A stretch of 62,518 bases of DNA from Falsiroseomonas selenitidurans (GTDB lineage Bacteria; Pseudomonadota; Alphaproteobacteria; Acetobacterales; Acetobacteraceae). The first letter of the stretch is position 1, and every line of letters begins with the position of its first letter. A program made the position numbers and the translations under genes. The notes under the pieces are model-generated. The model was not told where the DNA came from and did no database searches. It worked only from the letters and a program-made list of their open reading frames with translations. Positions 1 through 8,528 of this stretch are shown piece after piece. The DNA lies in NCBI RefSeq assembly GCF_012103215.1, contig NZ_JAAVNE010000031.1:1-62518 (forward strand), written 5' to 3'.

Positions 1-1893
1 GCCGCTGCGGTCCTCCAGCGCCTGGCGGGCGCGCGCCAGCGCCGCCTCCGCCGCTTCATGGGCGCGGGCGGCCTCGCGGAAGGCGTCCATCAGGCGGCGC
101 GCCTCGGCGAATTCGGCCACCAGCGCCTCCAGCCCGGCACGCCCCGGCGCCGCCTGGGGCAGGCGGTCCAGCAGGCCGCGCAGCGCCGCCAGCCGGTCCT
201 GCCCGCCGGGCAGGCGCAGCGTGTCGCGTGCCAGGGCCAGGTCGCGCCAGGCGGGCGGCAGCGGCTCCGCCAGCGCCACGTCCCACAGCGGGATCTGCTG
301 CTGGCCGTCGCGTTCCCACCCATAGTCCAGGGTGGTGGGGCGGGCTTCCAGCCGGGCCTCCACCCGCAGGCCGAAATCGCCCTGTGCGGCGGGGGTGAAG
401 CGCGGCGTCTCCCCGCCCCGGGCCGGCAGGTCCAGCACCAGGAGGCCGCTGGCCGTGCCGGGGTCCACCGCCAGCGTCACCGTATGGGTCAGGCGCAGCA
501 TCACCTGCACGAAGCCGCGGCGCAGCGCCACGCCCACCGGCAGGCTCTCCCCCCGCTGCGCCGCCGTGGCCTGCACCCCGGGGTCGCGGGCGAAGGCCAG
601 GATGCGGCTTTCCCCCGGCGGCAGGCCGCGCAGTTCCGCATCGCCCAGGAAGGCGCCCGCCTCCGCCCCGGCGCTGCCGAACACGGTGGCCAGCCCGCCG
701 GGCAGGGCGTGCGGCGTGGTGTTGGCCAGGCGCACCGCCTGCAGCGGGTGGCGCGCGCCGAGGTCCTGCAGCCACCAGATCCGCTCCGCCGGCAGGCGCG
801 CGTCCAGGAAGGGGACATTCGCCGTCTCCCCGGCGCGAATCGTCACCGGATCGGCCAGGGTGAAGCTGACCCGGCCCAGCGAGGCCGCGGCCACCGCCTC
901 CGCCACCGCGGGCGGTGCTTCCGCCAGGGCCAGCGGCGCCGGCATGGCGGCGGCGGGCGCCGGGGCGAAGCCGCGGGTCGCCTCCGCCCGGCGTGGCGGG
1001 GGCGGCGGCACCGGGCGGCCGCCGGTATCGGCCTGCACCGCCACCGGCGCGCTGCCCTGCACCGGCAGCAGGCGGCGCGGCAGCAGCACCGGCGTGTAGA
1101 TCGGCTGGCGGAAGGCGGCGGCCTCGCCGGAGACCAGGGAAAGGCGGATATCCTGCCAATCCGTGCCGCCATGGTTTTCCACCACCGCCCAGCCGACCAG
1201 CCGCGCCGTCGCACCCCGTTCACCAAAGCCCGGCACCGCCAGGCGCCAGGAGGGTTTCCACAGCGGCGCCCCGGCCACATAGCTCAGCGCCACCTGGCGC
1301 GCCGCGCCGGCGCCGGGGCGCAGCGCCACGGTGATCTCCCGCGTACCGGCATCCAGCGCGCCGGCGAGCGCGTCCGCCGCGCGGGCCAGGCGGGCGGCCA
1401 GCGCGGCATCCCGCAGCCGCACCTCGTCATGCGGGCCGAGCGCCAGGCTGCGCAGGCCGGTGGCGGAAACCAGCGTCAGCCGCAGCCCGGGCTCCGCTTC
1501 CTCCGCCCCCGCGATGCGGCCCTCCACCTCTCCCACCGCCACGCGCTGGCCGCGCAGCGCGTTCAGCAGGGTGGCGCGGCTGGCGAAATCCCCGGGCTTC
1601 ACCGGCAGGCCGCGGAAGGCTTCCGCCGCCAGGTCCTGGGCCGGCAGGCGCAGCCCCTCCACCCTTCCCGCGGGGTCCGCCACCACCAGGGAGCGCAGCA
1701 GGTCGTCCACATCCGCCAGCGGGACGCGGAAGGTGAGGGCATCGGCGTCCGGCGCCACCGGCCCGGCGCGTTCCACCTGCGCCAGCCCGGCGGAGGACAG
1801 CGTCACGGCCCGGACCGGCAGTTCCGCGGCCTGCGGCGAGGCCAGGGCGGTGCCGGCGAGCAGCAGGGCGAGAAGGGGACGGCGAGGCGTCAT
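1..1893 (-). CDS. DUF4139 domain-containing secreted protein (3' end cut by window edge)
   Basis: The reading frame starts at an ATG with an AGAGGAG ribosome site about 9 bases upstream and stays open for 631 codons to the left edge, so the C-terminus is missing. Residues 1-22 form a typical signal peptide (basic start, leucine/alanine core, ending near ASPQA). The middle carries the DUF4139 signature, 'LSYVAGAPLWKPSWRL' near residue 200, and later regions keep the beta-rich pattern of this family (related to the MuiA mucoidy-inhibitor group). A proline-rich linker lies near residues 300-330. The C-terminal part that remains is helical and charged. Function is unknown; the family is found in the periplasm or envelope. 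It lies 23 bases downstream of the membrane protein gene at 1917-2684, so the two are probably one operon. Family assignment is good, the role is open. Confidence 0.75.
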   Translation of the reverse strand, partial: MTPRRPLLALLLAGTALASPQAAELPVRAVTLSSAGLAQVERAGPVAPDADALTFRVPLADVDDLLRSLVVADPAGRVEGLRLPAQDLAAEAFRGLPVKPGDFASRATLLNALRGQRVAVGEVEGRIAGAEEAEPGLRLTLVSATGLRSLALGPHDEVRLRDAALAARLARAADALAGALDAGTREITVALRPGAGAARQVALSYVAGAPLWKPSWRLAVPGFGERGATARLVGWAVVENHGGTDWQDIRLSLVSGEAAAFRQPIYTPVLLPRRLLPVQGSAPVAVQADTGGRPVPPPPPRRAEATRGFAPAPAAAMPAPLALAEAPPAVAEAVAAASLGRVSFTLADPVTIRAGETANVPFLDARLPAERIWWLQDLGARHPLQAVRLANTTPHALPGGLATVFGSAGAEAGAFLGDAELRGLPPGESRILAFARDPGVQATAAQRGESLPVGVALRRGFVQVMLRLTHTVTLAVDPGTASGLLVLDLPARGGETPRFTPAAQGDFGLRVEARLEARPTTLDYGWERDGQQQIPLWDVALAEPLPPAWRDLALARDTLRLPGGQDRLAALRGLLDRLPQAAPGRAGLEALVAEFAEARRLMDAFREAARAHEAAEAALARARQALEDRSG

Positions 1894-1916
1894 GCGAAGC
1901 ACTCCTCTGGCAGGGG

Positions 1917-2684
1917 TCATGGCGGCCAGCCCGGCGCCACCGCGCGCTGGCCGGCTGGGTAGTGGCGGCGCAGGAAGCGGTCGAATCCGGCAGGGTCCGG
2001 CGCCAGTTCCACCCGCCACCAGCCCGGCGGCGTGCGCGCCAGGCGGCGCAGATCGCCGGCACCGGGCGGATGCGGGTTGGTGACGAAGGCGGCTACGCGT
2101 TCATCCTGCGCCAGCACCGCCCCCGCCGCCCAGCCTTCCGGCTGGCTGTCCCGCGCCGGCATCGCGATGCCGTCGAAGACCCGCACCGGACGGGCGGGGT
2201 CGAAGCGGGGCAGGGCGGCGCCGCGGGCGGTGATGGCGCCATCCGGGTGCAGCAGCAGCCACTGCCGGCTGAGGCAGCGCGGCGCGTTCAGGAACACCCA
2301 GGCGGCATGACCGACCACCAGCAGCAGCACGCCCCCGGCCCAGATCGCCTTCAGCCAGCCCGGCAGCGGCAGCGGCGCGGGCAGGAGCATCGGGTCGTCC
2401 AGGATCGGGTCCAGCGCCGGGACCAGCAGCAACCCACCGGCCAGGATGGCGGCCAGCAGTGGCAGGGCGCGGGGCTGGTCATCCACCAGGCCGCGCAGCC
2501 GGCGCAGCAGCAGCCCGGCTTCCTGCGCCAGGCTGGTGTCCTGCCGCGGGGCAAGGATTCGCGCGGCCAGGTGCTGCGCCTCGCCCCGACGGCGGCGCGC
2601 CCGGTGCCGCGCGGCGGCGCGGTGGATCACGGCCAGATACAGCAGCGCCGCGGCCCCGGCCGCCACGAGAACACCCGGCCCCAT
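1917..2684 (-). CDS. hypothetical membrane protein, three predicted TM segments
   Basis: This 255-residue protein is not a family I recognise. The start chosen (MGPGVLVAAG) has GAGAGGAG five bases upstream; an alternative start nine codons earlier has no comparable site. Hydrophobic stretches at about residues 4-20, 75-91 and 110-132 predict three membrane segments. An arginine-rich stretch at 22-33 follows the first and should be cytoplasmic by the positive-inside rule. The C-terminal 120 residues are soluble and rich in Trp, Arg and Pro, ending in APGWPP. It directly precedes the DUF4139 gene, so a joint envelope function is plausible but unproven. Confidence 0.6.
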   Translation of the reverse strand: MGPGVLVAAGAAALLYLAVIHRAAARHRARRRRGEAQHLAARILAPRQDTSLAQEAGLLLRRLRGLVDDQPRALPLLAAILAGGLLLVPALDPILDDPMLLPAPLPLPGWLKAIWAGGVLLLVVGHAAWVFLNAPRCLSRQWLLLHPDGAITARGAALPRFDPARPVRVFDGIAMPARDSQPEGWAAGAVLAQDERVAAFVTNPHPPGAGDLRRLARTPPGWWRVELAPDPAGFDRFLRRHYPAGQRAVAPGWPP

Positions 2685-2794
2685 GCTGGCTCCTCTCCGA
2701 ACAGCCTCCACCTTACCGCCCGATTCGTGCGGCCGTGTTGCATGCCGTGTCGCGCCGCTTGCCCCGGCCCCGGCGGGCCGGGCAGGGTGGCGGC

Positions 2795-3223
2795 ATGGCC
2801 ATGGAATGGGTGCCGGATCGCTACTTCGCCCTGGCCGGCCGGCCGGTGATGCAGGTTCGGAACGCGGAGGGCGCCTTGGGCGTGCGGGCGATGCACCCGG
2901 CCACCGGCGCCTTCCTGCCGACCCACGCCCTGTACACCCGCCTGCGGGAAGGATCGGTGGATCTGGATGAGCTGGACCGCGCCGCCTTCCTGGCGCTGGT
3001 GGCGGCCTGGCGGCAGCGCCTGGCGCTGCGGCGCCGCGCCCTGCCGCTGCGCTGGAGGGCCACCGGCGATGCGCTGTTCCCCTGGCAGACGGAGCAGGAG
3101 GGTGAGGTGCTGCGGCTGCGGCTGAACCCCTACCTGCCCGATTTCCCCTACTCTGTCATGGCTGCCGACCAGGCGGTCGATGAATTGGCGGACTGGCCCC
3201 CGGCCTGGCTGCGGGACGAGTAG
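2795..3223 (+). CDS. hypothetical protein, 142 aa
   Basis: The frame from MAMEWVPDRYFALAGRP to the TAG at 3221 has strong G/C bias at third codon positions and ordinary amino-acid composition, which supports a real gene. The upstream part of the same open frame (before 2795) has the Pro/Arg/Ala-rich look of non-coding shadow, so the start is placed at the first ATG of the clean section. The ribosome site (GGTGG) is weak, and the second ATG two codons later is possible. No motif, signal peptide or membrane segment is visible. It is divergent from the membrane protein gene and convergent with the small gene at 3323. Confidence 0.55.
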   Translation: MAMEWVPDRYFALAGRPVMQVRNAEGALGVRAMHPATGAFLPTHALYTRLREGSVDLDELDRAAFLALVAAWRQRLALRRRALPLRWRATGDALFPWQTEQEGEVLRLRLNPYLPDFPYSVMAADQAVDELADWPPAWLRDE

Positions 3224-3224
3224 A

Positions 3225-3268
3225 GCATTTTCAAGCCTTGCGGCCTCGCAAGGCGACTCGGAAAATGC
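3225..3268. repeat. nested inverted repeat, REP-like
   Basis: An outer pair (GCATTTTC at 3225-3232 and GAAAATGC at 3261-3268) encloses an inner perfect stem, CCTTGCG-GCCT-CGCAAGG at 3236-3253. It begins two bases after a stop codon, in the gap between two convergent genes. The nested-stem form and AT-richer ends resemble dispersed palindromic elements of high-GC alphaproteobacteria. I could not find a second copy in this window, so the repeat status is inference. Confidence 0.5.
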
Positions 3269-3284
3269 GTCGAAACAATGGGCT

Positions 3285-3324
3285 GGAGCCGTTTCACCGT
3301 CTTCGCTGGCGGTGAAGCGGCTCT
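3285..3324. terminator. stem-loop between convergent genes
   Basis: The arms GGAGCCGTTTCACCG (3285-3299) and CGGTGAAGCGGCTCT (3310-3324) pair at 13 of 15 positions around a 10-base loop. The right arm overlaps the stop codon of the minus-strand gene ending at 3323. Its place in a tail-to-tail gap suggests a two-way transcription stop. There is no clear T-tract, so this is a candidate only. Confidence 0.45.
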
Positions 3325-3547
3325 AGCGACGCCGCCCGACGAGCCACCCCAGCCCCAGCAGCACCAGTCCGATGCCGCTGAAGACCAGGGCAAAATCGAG
3401 ATCCGTCGGCACCAGCAGCCCCGGCCTGCCGGCGGTGGACTTGGTGCGGATCTCCCACCCCGTCGCGATGCTGAACAGCGCCAGCCCCCCGGTGGCCGCC
3501 AGCGCGAAGCCCAGCGCCACCAGGACGAAGGCCAGCGCCGCTCTCAT
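3323..3547 (-). CDS. small two-TM membrane protein, 74 aa
   Basis: The frame MRAALAFVLVALGF... encodes 74 residues with two hydrophobic segments (about residues 3-25 and 51-70) joined by a polar loop containing 'TGWEIRTKSTAGRPGL'. It ends in GRRR. Its ATG overlaps the stop codon of the upstream SMP-30 gene as ATGA, which suggests translational coupling and supports the start. No family is recognised. The topology would put both ends on the same side of the membrane. Confidence 0.5.
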   Translation of the reverse strand: MRAALAFVLVALGFALAATGGLALFSIATGWEIRTKSTAGRPGLLVPTDLDFALVFSGIGLVLLGLGWLVGRRR

Positions 3548-4485
3548 CCGCCCGGCGCCCCCTGGGTGTTGACGAACAGGCTGTAGAGCGAATGCGCGGC
3601 CGCCATGAACAGCCGGTTCCGGTGCCGCCCGCCGAAGCAGACATTGGCGCAGCGTTCCGGCAGGTCGATGAAGCCGATCGGCGTGCCGGCGGCGTTGAAC
3701 ACCTTCACGCCATCCATGCCCGGCCCGCCCATGCCCCAGCCGCACCAGAGGTTGCCGTCGACATCCACGCGGAAGCCGTCCGGTGTCTCGCCCGTCGCGC
3801 AGGCGACGAAGACGCGGCGGTTGCTGAGCGTGGCGCCGGCGCAGTCATAGGCCAGGATGTTGCGCGGCTCCGACCGGCTCTCGATGACGTAGAGGATCGA
3901 TTCGTCGGGGCTGAAGGCCAGGCCGTTCGGATGGTCCACGTCATCCGCCACCAGCGTGATTTTTCCCGAGTCGCCATCGACGCGATAGACGTTGGTGTGC
4001 GGCAGTTCGGGCGTGGCTTTCTCGCCCTCGTAGAAGCCGCCGATGCCGAAGGGCGGGTCGGTGAACCAGATGCTGCCATCGGATTTCACCACCACGTCGT
4101 TCGGGCTGTTCAGGCGCTTGCCCTCGAAACTGTCCGCGATCACGGTGATCGCGCCATCATACTCGATGCGGATGACGCGCCGGCCGCCATGCTCGCAGGC
4201 GATGATACGGCCCTGGCGGTCCCGCGTATGGCCATTGGCATTGCCCGACGGCTTGCGGAAATGGGTGACGGCGCCCGTCTCCTCATCCCAGCGCAGCACG
4301 CGGTTGTTGGGGATGTCCGACCACAGCAGGCAGCGCTGGTCGCCCAGCCAGACGGGGCCCTCGCCCCAGCGGCTGCCGGTCCAGAGCCGCTCGACCGAGC
4401 TCAGCGGCAGGCGCAGCTTGGTGAAGGCCGGGTCCAGGGTGCGGATGGCGGGGTCGGGGTAGCGCAGGCTTTCCTGCCAGCTCAT
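3544..4485 (-). CDS. SMP-30/gluconolactonase/LRE family protein
   Basis: A 313-residue protein of the SMP-30/gluconolactonase family, metal-dependent six-bladed beta-propellers that hydrolyse sugar lactones. The expected metal and active-site segments are all present: WGEGPVW with Glu42, 'LNSPND' with Asn129 and Asp130, 'WFTDPPFG' and 'HPNGLAFSPDES'. Start at MSWQESLRYP, with GAGGAG upstream. No signal peptide is visible, so it is probably cytoplasmic. It overlaps the small membrane protein gene by ATGA and is divergent from the NAD-epimerase gene. The substrate cannot be read from sequence. A sugar-acid lactone is likely given the sugar-oxidation genes nearby and the uronate dehydrogenase at 37116, whose product is a lactone. 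Confidence 0.85.
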   Translation of the reverse strand: MSWQESLRYPDPAIRTLDPAFTKLRLPLSSVERLWTGSRWGEGPVWLGDQRCLLWSDIPNNRVLRWDEETGAVTHFRKPSGNANGHTRDRQGRIIACEHGGRRVIRIEYDGAITVIADSFEGKRLNSPNDVVVKSDGSIWFTDPPFGIGGFYEGEKATPELPHTNVYRVDGDSGKITLVADDVDHPNGLAFSPDESILYVIESRSEPRNILAYDCAGATLSNRRVFVACATGETPDGFRVDVDGNLWCGWGMGGPGMDGVKVFNAAGTPIGFIDLPERCANVCFGGRHRNRLFMAAAHSLYSLFVNTQGAPGG

Positions 4486-4590
4486 GGCGTGTCTCCTCAA
4501 TGTGGCGGTCTTGGCGCCGGCCGGGGTCACCGCCATGCTGCCGGACGCGGCCAGCCGCGATGCTGGCCCGATATGGGCGGGAGGGGAACC

Positions 4591-5616
4591 ATGGGCGATC
4601 TGCCACGGCGCATCGCGGATGAGGCGACGCTGGAGGAGGTGATGTCGCGGCCCGACCCGGCGCTGTTGGCCGACCTGGCCCAGGTGCCGGGGGACATCCT
4701 GGTGCTCGGCGCCGCCGGCAAGATGGGGCCGACGCTGTGCCGCCTGGCCAGGCGGGCGGACCCGGCGCGGCGGGTCATCGCCGTGGCGCGCTGGTCCGAG
4801 GCCGGGCTTCGTGCGCGGATGGAAAGCTGGGGCATCGAATGCCTGGCGGCCGACCTGCTGGACGACGCGGCGCTGGCCGCGCTGCCCGATGCCCCGAACG
4901 TGGTCTTCATGGCGGCGATGAAGTTCGGCTCTAACGGAAATGAGGCGCTGACCTGGGCGATGAACGTCCAGCTGCCGGCGCGCGTTGCAGCACGCTGGGC
5001 GGCCTCGCGCATCGTCTTCTTCTCCACCGGCAATGTGCAGCCGATGTGGCCGGTGAACGGGCCGGCGCCGGATGAGGACGCCGCACCATCGCCGATCGGC
5101 GATTATGCGGCGAGTTGCCTCGGCCGGGAACGCGCCTTCCAGCATGCGGCCGCCACCCGCGGCACGTGCTGCTTCGGCATCCGGCTGAACTACGCGATCG
5201 ACCTGCGCTACGGCGTGCTGCATGACGTCGCGACGAAGGTGCTGGCGGGCACGCCGGTGCCGCTGGCCATGGGCCATGCCAATGTGATCTGGCAGGGCGA
5301 TGCCAATGCCTGGACCCTGCGCGCCCTGGCCCGTGCGGAGGCCACCTGCCCGATCCTGAACGTGACGGGGCCGGAGACCGTCTCGATCCGCTGGCTGGCC
5401 CGGCAATTCGCGCAGCGGCTGGACCGCACGCCGGAATTCGCCGGGGAGGAGGCGCCGACCGCCCTGCTGTCCAACGCCGCCCGCGCCTTCCAGACATTCG
5501 GCTACCCGACCGTGCCGCTGCTGACCCTGGTGGATTGGGTGGCGGATTGGGTGGCGGCCGGCGGCCGGGCGCTGGGCAAGGCGACGAAGTTCGAGGTCCG
5601 GGATGGCCGCTTCTAG
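4591..5616 (+). CDS. NAD-dependent epimerase/dehydratase family protein
   Basis: A 341-residue protein with the Rossmann nucleotide-binding motif 'ILVLGAAGKMG' near residue 34 and the extended-SDR layout (VVFMAAMKFGS, a strand ending FFSTGNVQP). The usual catalytic YxxxK is not obvious: 'SPIGDYAASCLGRERAF' occupies its place, so the catalytic set may be altered. The chosen ATG follows GGGAGGGG; an in-frame ATG at 4573 is an alternative. Its last 14 bases overlap the tetR gene, so the two are probably co-transcribed. A role in sugar or sugar-acid conversion is inferred from context. Confidence 0.75.
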   Translation: MGDLPRRIADEATLEEVMSRPDPALLADLAQVPGDILVLGAAGKMGPTLCRLARRADPARRVIAVARWSEAGLRARMESWGIECLAADLLDDAALAALPDAPNVVFMAAMKFGSNGNEALTWAMNVQLPARVAARWAASRIVFFSTGNVQPMWPVNGPAPDEDAAPSPIGDYAASCLGRERAFQHAAATRGTCCFGIRLNYAIDLRYGVLHDVATKVLAGTPVPLAMGHANVIWQGDANAWTLRALARAEATCPILNVTGPETVSIRWLARQFAQRLDRTPEFAGEEAPTALLSNAARAFQTFGYPTVPLLTLVDWVADWVAAGGRALGKATKFEVRDGRF

Positions 5617-6256
5617 CCCGGCCCTCCGCGCCGAGGCGCAGCTTTCCGCCCGCGCCCGCGCCACGCGCCAGCGCATCCTGGACGCCGCCCTGGTGGAATT
5701 CGCCGAGAAGGGCATGGCCGGCAGCCGGGTGGATGAGATCGCGGCGCGGGCCGGCGCCAATAAGCGCATGCTCTACGCCTATTTCGGCAGCAAGGAGGAG
5801 CTGTGGCTGACGGTGCTGGAACGCGCCTATGCCGCCAAGCGGGAGGAGGAGCGGGAGCTGTCGGTGGACAGCCTGCCGCCGCTGGAGGCGATGGTGCGGC
5901 TGGTGGCCTTCAACCTGCGCTACACGAGCCGCCACCCCGAATTCGTGGCCCTGCTGAACCAGGAGAACCTGCACCGCGCCGCCTATCTCAGCCGGTCCGA
6001 ACAGGTGCCGGCGCTGTATTCGCCGATGCTGGCGGCGCTGACCACGGTGCTGGAGCGCGGCGCCGCTTCCGGCGTGTTCCGCGGCGGGGTGGATGCGATG
6101 CAGCTCTACATCTCGATCCTGGCGCTGGGCCATTTCTACGTCGCCAACCGCCACACCCTGTCGACCATCTTCGGCACCCCGCTGGGCACCGAGGCCGCGA
6201 TCGCGGCGCGGGAGGCCCATATTTCCGAGTTCGTGCTGGGCTATCTGCGGCCTTGA
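5603..6256 (+). CDS. TetR/AcrR family transcriptional regulator
   Basis: A 217-residue regulator. Residues about 20-68 form the TetR DNA-binding domain: 'RQRILDAALVEFAEKGM' followed by the helix-turn-helix 'VDEIAARAGANKRMLYAYFGSKEELW'. The helical C-terminal part (about 80-210) is the ligand and dimer domain, with a TetR_C-like 'HPEFVALLNQENLHRAAYL'. It overlaps the upstream epimerase gene and lies 22 bases before a perfect palindrome (6279-6296) that is repeated at 17474-17491. Both palindromes are therefore probable operators of this protein, which would act as a ligand-released repressor of the two transport and catabolism units. The ligand is unknown. Confidence 0.9.
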   Translation: MAASSPALRAEAQLSARARATRQRILDAALVEFAEKGMAGSRVDEIAARAGANKRMLYAYFGSKEELWLTVLERAYAAKREEERELSVDSLPPLEAMVRLVAFNLRYTSRHPEFVALLNQENLHRAAYLSRSEQVPALYSPMLAALTTVLERGAASGVFRGGVDAMQLYISILALGHFYVANRHTLSTIFGTPLGTEAAIAAREAHISEFVLGYLRP

Positions 6257-6278
6257 CCTGAGCCCTGGCCCGCGACAA

Positions 6279-6296
6279 AGTAACCGTCTGGTTACT
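6279..6296. promoter_or_regulatory. predicted TetR operator 1
   Basis: A perfect palindrome, AGTAACC-GTCT-GGTTACT, lies 22 bases after tetR and 19 bases before the GTG start of the DapA-like gene. The same core (GTAACC-N4-GGTTAC) recurs at 17474-17491, 21 bases before tctC2. Size, symmetry and proximity to tetR fit a TetR-family operator placed to block transcription or initiation. Confidence 0.7.
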
Positions 6297-6315
6297 GCTT
6301 CGGGGGGAAACTCAG

Positions 6316-7356
6316 GTGGGTCTGCGCTGGCAGGATTGGCCGGGGAGCGTCCTCGCGCGGCTGCGGCATGGCTGTGCCATCCCGGCGCATCCGCTGGCGC
6401 TGAACGCGCGGCGGGAATTGGACACGCTGCGCCAACGGGCGCTGTCCCGCTACTATCTGGCGGCCGGCGCCGGCGGCCTGGCGGTGGGCGTCCACACCAC
6501 GCAATTCGCCATCCGCCAGGTCGGGCTGTTCGAGACGGTGCTGTCGCTGGCCGCCGAAGCGGCGACGGAACGGGACGAGGCGCCCATCCTGGTCGCCGGC
6601 GCCATCGGCCGCACCGAACAGGCGGTGCGGGAGGCGCGGATCGCCCGCGGCCTCGGCTACCACGCCGCGCTGCTGAGCCTGGCCGCCTGGAAGGGCGCCT
6701 CCGAGGACGAGATCATCGCCCATTGCCAGGCGGTCGCGGCGGAGATGCCGGTCTTCGGCTTCTACCTGCAGCCGGCCGTCGGCGGCGTGCCCCTGAAGCT
6801 GTCCTTCTGGCGCCGGTTCGCCGCCATCGAGAATGTCATCGCCATCAAGATGGCGCCCTTCGACCGCTACGCCACGCTGGACGTGCTGCGCGGCGTGCTG
6901 GAGGCCGGCGCGCAGGACCGCATCGCGCTCTACACCGGCAATGACGATCACATCGTGGCCGATCTGCTGACGCCCTTCGCGCTGGCCGGCGCCGAGAAGC
7001 CGCTGCGCATCCTGGGCGGGCTGCTGGGGCATTGGAGCGTCTGGACCCGCGCGGCGGTGGACCTGCACGCGCGCTGCCGCGGCGCCGACGCCACGCCCGC
7101 CTTGCTGGCGCTGGATGCGCAGGTGACGGAGATGAACGCCGCCGTCTTCGACGTGGCGCACAACTTCCACGGCGTGATCGCCGGCTGCCACGAGATCCTC
7201 CGCCGCCAGGGCCTGCTGGACGGCATCTGGTGCCTGGACCCGGATGAGGGCCTGTCACCCGGCCAGTCCGAACTGCTGACCGCGGTGGCGCAACGCTACC
7301 CGCATCTGACGGACGACGCCTTCGTCCGCGCGAACCTCAACACCTGGCTCTCCTGA
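6316..7356 (+). CDS. dihydrodipicolinate synthase (DapA) family protein
   Basis: A 346-residue class I aldolase-like TIM barrel. The Schiff-base lysine is likely Lys178 in 'ENVIAIKMAPFDRY', and the partner tyrosine Tyr150 in 'FGFYLQP', as in DapA-family aldolases and lyases. The GTG start has GGGGGGAA about 8 bases upstream. Divergence from true DapA and the operon with Gfo/Idh/MocA, DUF993 and isomerase genes argue for a catabolic aldolase or dehydratase acting on a sugar-derived keto acid, not for lysine synthesis. The palindromic operator at 6279-6296 lies just upstream. The gap to the next gene is 14 bases. Confidence 0.8.
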   Translation: MGLRWQDWPGSVLARLRHGCAIPAHPLALNARRELDTLRQRALSRYYLAAGAGGLAVGVHTTQFAIRQVGLFETVLSLAAEAATERDEAPILVAGAIGRTEQAVREARIARGLGYHAALLSLAAWKGASEDEIIAHCQAVAAEMPVFGFYLQPAVGGVPLKLSFWRRFAAIENVIAIKMAPFDRYATLDVLRGVLEAGAQDRIALYTGNDDHIVADLLTPFALAGAEKPLRILGGLLGHWSVWTRAAVDLHARCRGADATPALLALDAQVTEMNAAVFDVAHNFHGVIAGCHEILRRQGLLDGIWCLDPDEGLSPGQSELLTAVAQRYPHLTDDAFVRANLNTWLS

Positions 7357-7370
7357 AGGATTTTTGCGAC

Positions 7371-8525
7371 ATGGCGGAACGCCGCATCGGCCTCATCATG
7401 AACGGCGTCACCGGGCGCATGGGCATGAACCAGCACCTGATCCGCTCCATCGCGGCGATCCGCAAGGATGGCGGCGTGGTGCTGGCGAATGGCGACCGGG
7501 TGATGCCCGACCCGATCCTGGTCGGCCGCAACCGGGAGAAGCTGGAGGCGCTGGCCCGCGCGCATGGCATTTCCCGCGTCTCGACGGACCTCGATGCCTG
7601 CCTGGCCGATCCGGACGACACGCTGTTCTTCGATGCGGCGACGACGCAGATGCGCGCCGGGCTGCTGACCAAGGCGATCCACGCCGGCAAGGACATCTAC
7701 TGCGAGAAGCCGACCGCCGACAGCCTGGCCGATGCGATGGCCGTCGCGCGGCTGGCGAAGGAAAAGGGCATCAAGGCCGGCGTGGTGCAGGACAAGCTGT
7801 TCCTGCCCGGCCTGCGCAAGCTGAAGATGGCGATCGACAGCGGCTTCTTCGGCAAGATCCTCAGCGTGAAGGGCGAATTCGGCTACTGGGTGTTCGAGGG
7901 CGACCTGCAGCCCGCGCAGCGGCCCTCGTGGAACTACAAGAAGGATGAGGGCGGCGGCATCATCCTCGATATGCTCTGCCACTGGCGCTACGTGCTGGAC
8001 AATCTGTTCGGCAATGTCGAGAGCGTGTCCTGCCTGGGCGCCACGCATATCCCGACGCGCATCGATGAGCAGGGCAAGGCCTATCAGGCCGATGCGGATG
8101 ATGCAGCCTATGCGACCTTCCAGCTCGAAGGCGGCGTGATCGCGCATATCAATTCCAGCTGGGTGACGCGCGTCCGCCGCGACGACCTGGTGACCTTCCA
8201 GGTGGACGGCACGCATGGCAGCGCCGTAGCCGGGCTGCAGAAATGCTGGACGCAGTCCCGCGTGAACACACCGAAGCCGGTCTGGAGCCCGGACACGCCC
8301 CAGCCGATCAACTTCTACGAGGGCTGGCAGGAAATCCCGGACACGCAGCCGATGCCGAACGGCTTCCGGGTGCAGTGGGAATTGTTCTTCAAATACCTGG
8401 CGGGCGACGTCGCGGAGTATCCGTGGGACCTGCTGGCGGGCGCCAAGGGCGTGCAGCTGGCGGAAGCCGGCCTGCAATCCTGGGCGGAGCGCCGCTGGAT
8501 CGACCTGCCGAAGCTGGAGGTCTGA
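7371..8525 (+). CDS. Gfo/Idh/MocA family oxidoreductase
   Basis: A 384-residue NAD(P)-dependent oxidoreductase. The N-terminal dinucleotide fold has 'NGVTGRMGMNQH' at residues 11-22, the EKP motif lies at 112-114 (YCEKPTAD), and the C-terminal substrate domain has 'GGGIILDMLCHWRYVLDNLFG' with the conserved catalytic-region Asp and His. These enzymes oxidise or reduce sugar hydroxyls or aldehydes. The start follows GAAGGATTTTTGCGAC. It sits in a tight run with the DapA-like gene (14-base gap) and DUF993 gene (3-base gap). A paralogue-like counterpart lies at 15552-16556 on the other strand. Confidence 0.85.
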   Translation: MAERRIGLIMNGVTGRMGMNQHLIRSIAAIRKDGGVVLANGDRVMPDPILVGRNREKLEALARAHGISRVSTDLDACLADPDDTLFFDAATTQMRAGLLTKAIHAGKDIYCEKPTADSLADAMAVARLAKEKGIKAGVVQDKLFLPGLRKLKMAIDSGFFGKILSVKGEFGYWVFEGDLQPAQRPSWNYKKDEGGGIILDMLCHWRYVLDNLFGNVESVSCLGATHIPTRIDEQGKAYQADADDAAYATFQLEGGVIAHINSSWVTRVRRDDLVTFQVDGTHGSAVAGLQKCWTQSRVNTPKPVWSPDTPQPINFYEGWQEIPDTQPMPNGFRVQWELFFKYLAGDVAEYPWDLLAGAKGVQLAEAGLQSWAERRWIDLPKLEV

Positions 8526-8528
8526 GCC

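Noticed and set aside
58..1962. A plus-strand open frame of 634 codons at the left edge
   Set aside because: The minus-strand frame has a signal peptide, a ribosome site and DUF4139 motifs; the plus frame is its shadow, rich in Gln, Arg and His.
3592..4590. Extending the NAD-epimerase gene upstream into the long open frame that begins at 3592
   Set aside because: The upstream part is antisense to the SMP-30 gene and lacks protein-like composition. The ATG at 4591 has a good ribosome site and starts the recognisable domain.
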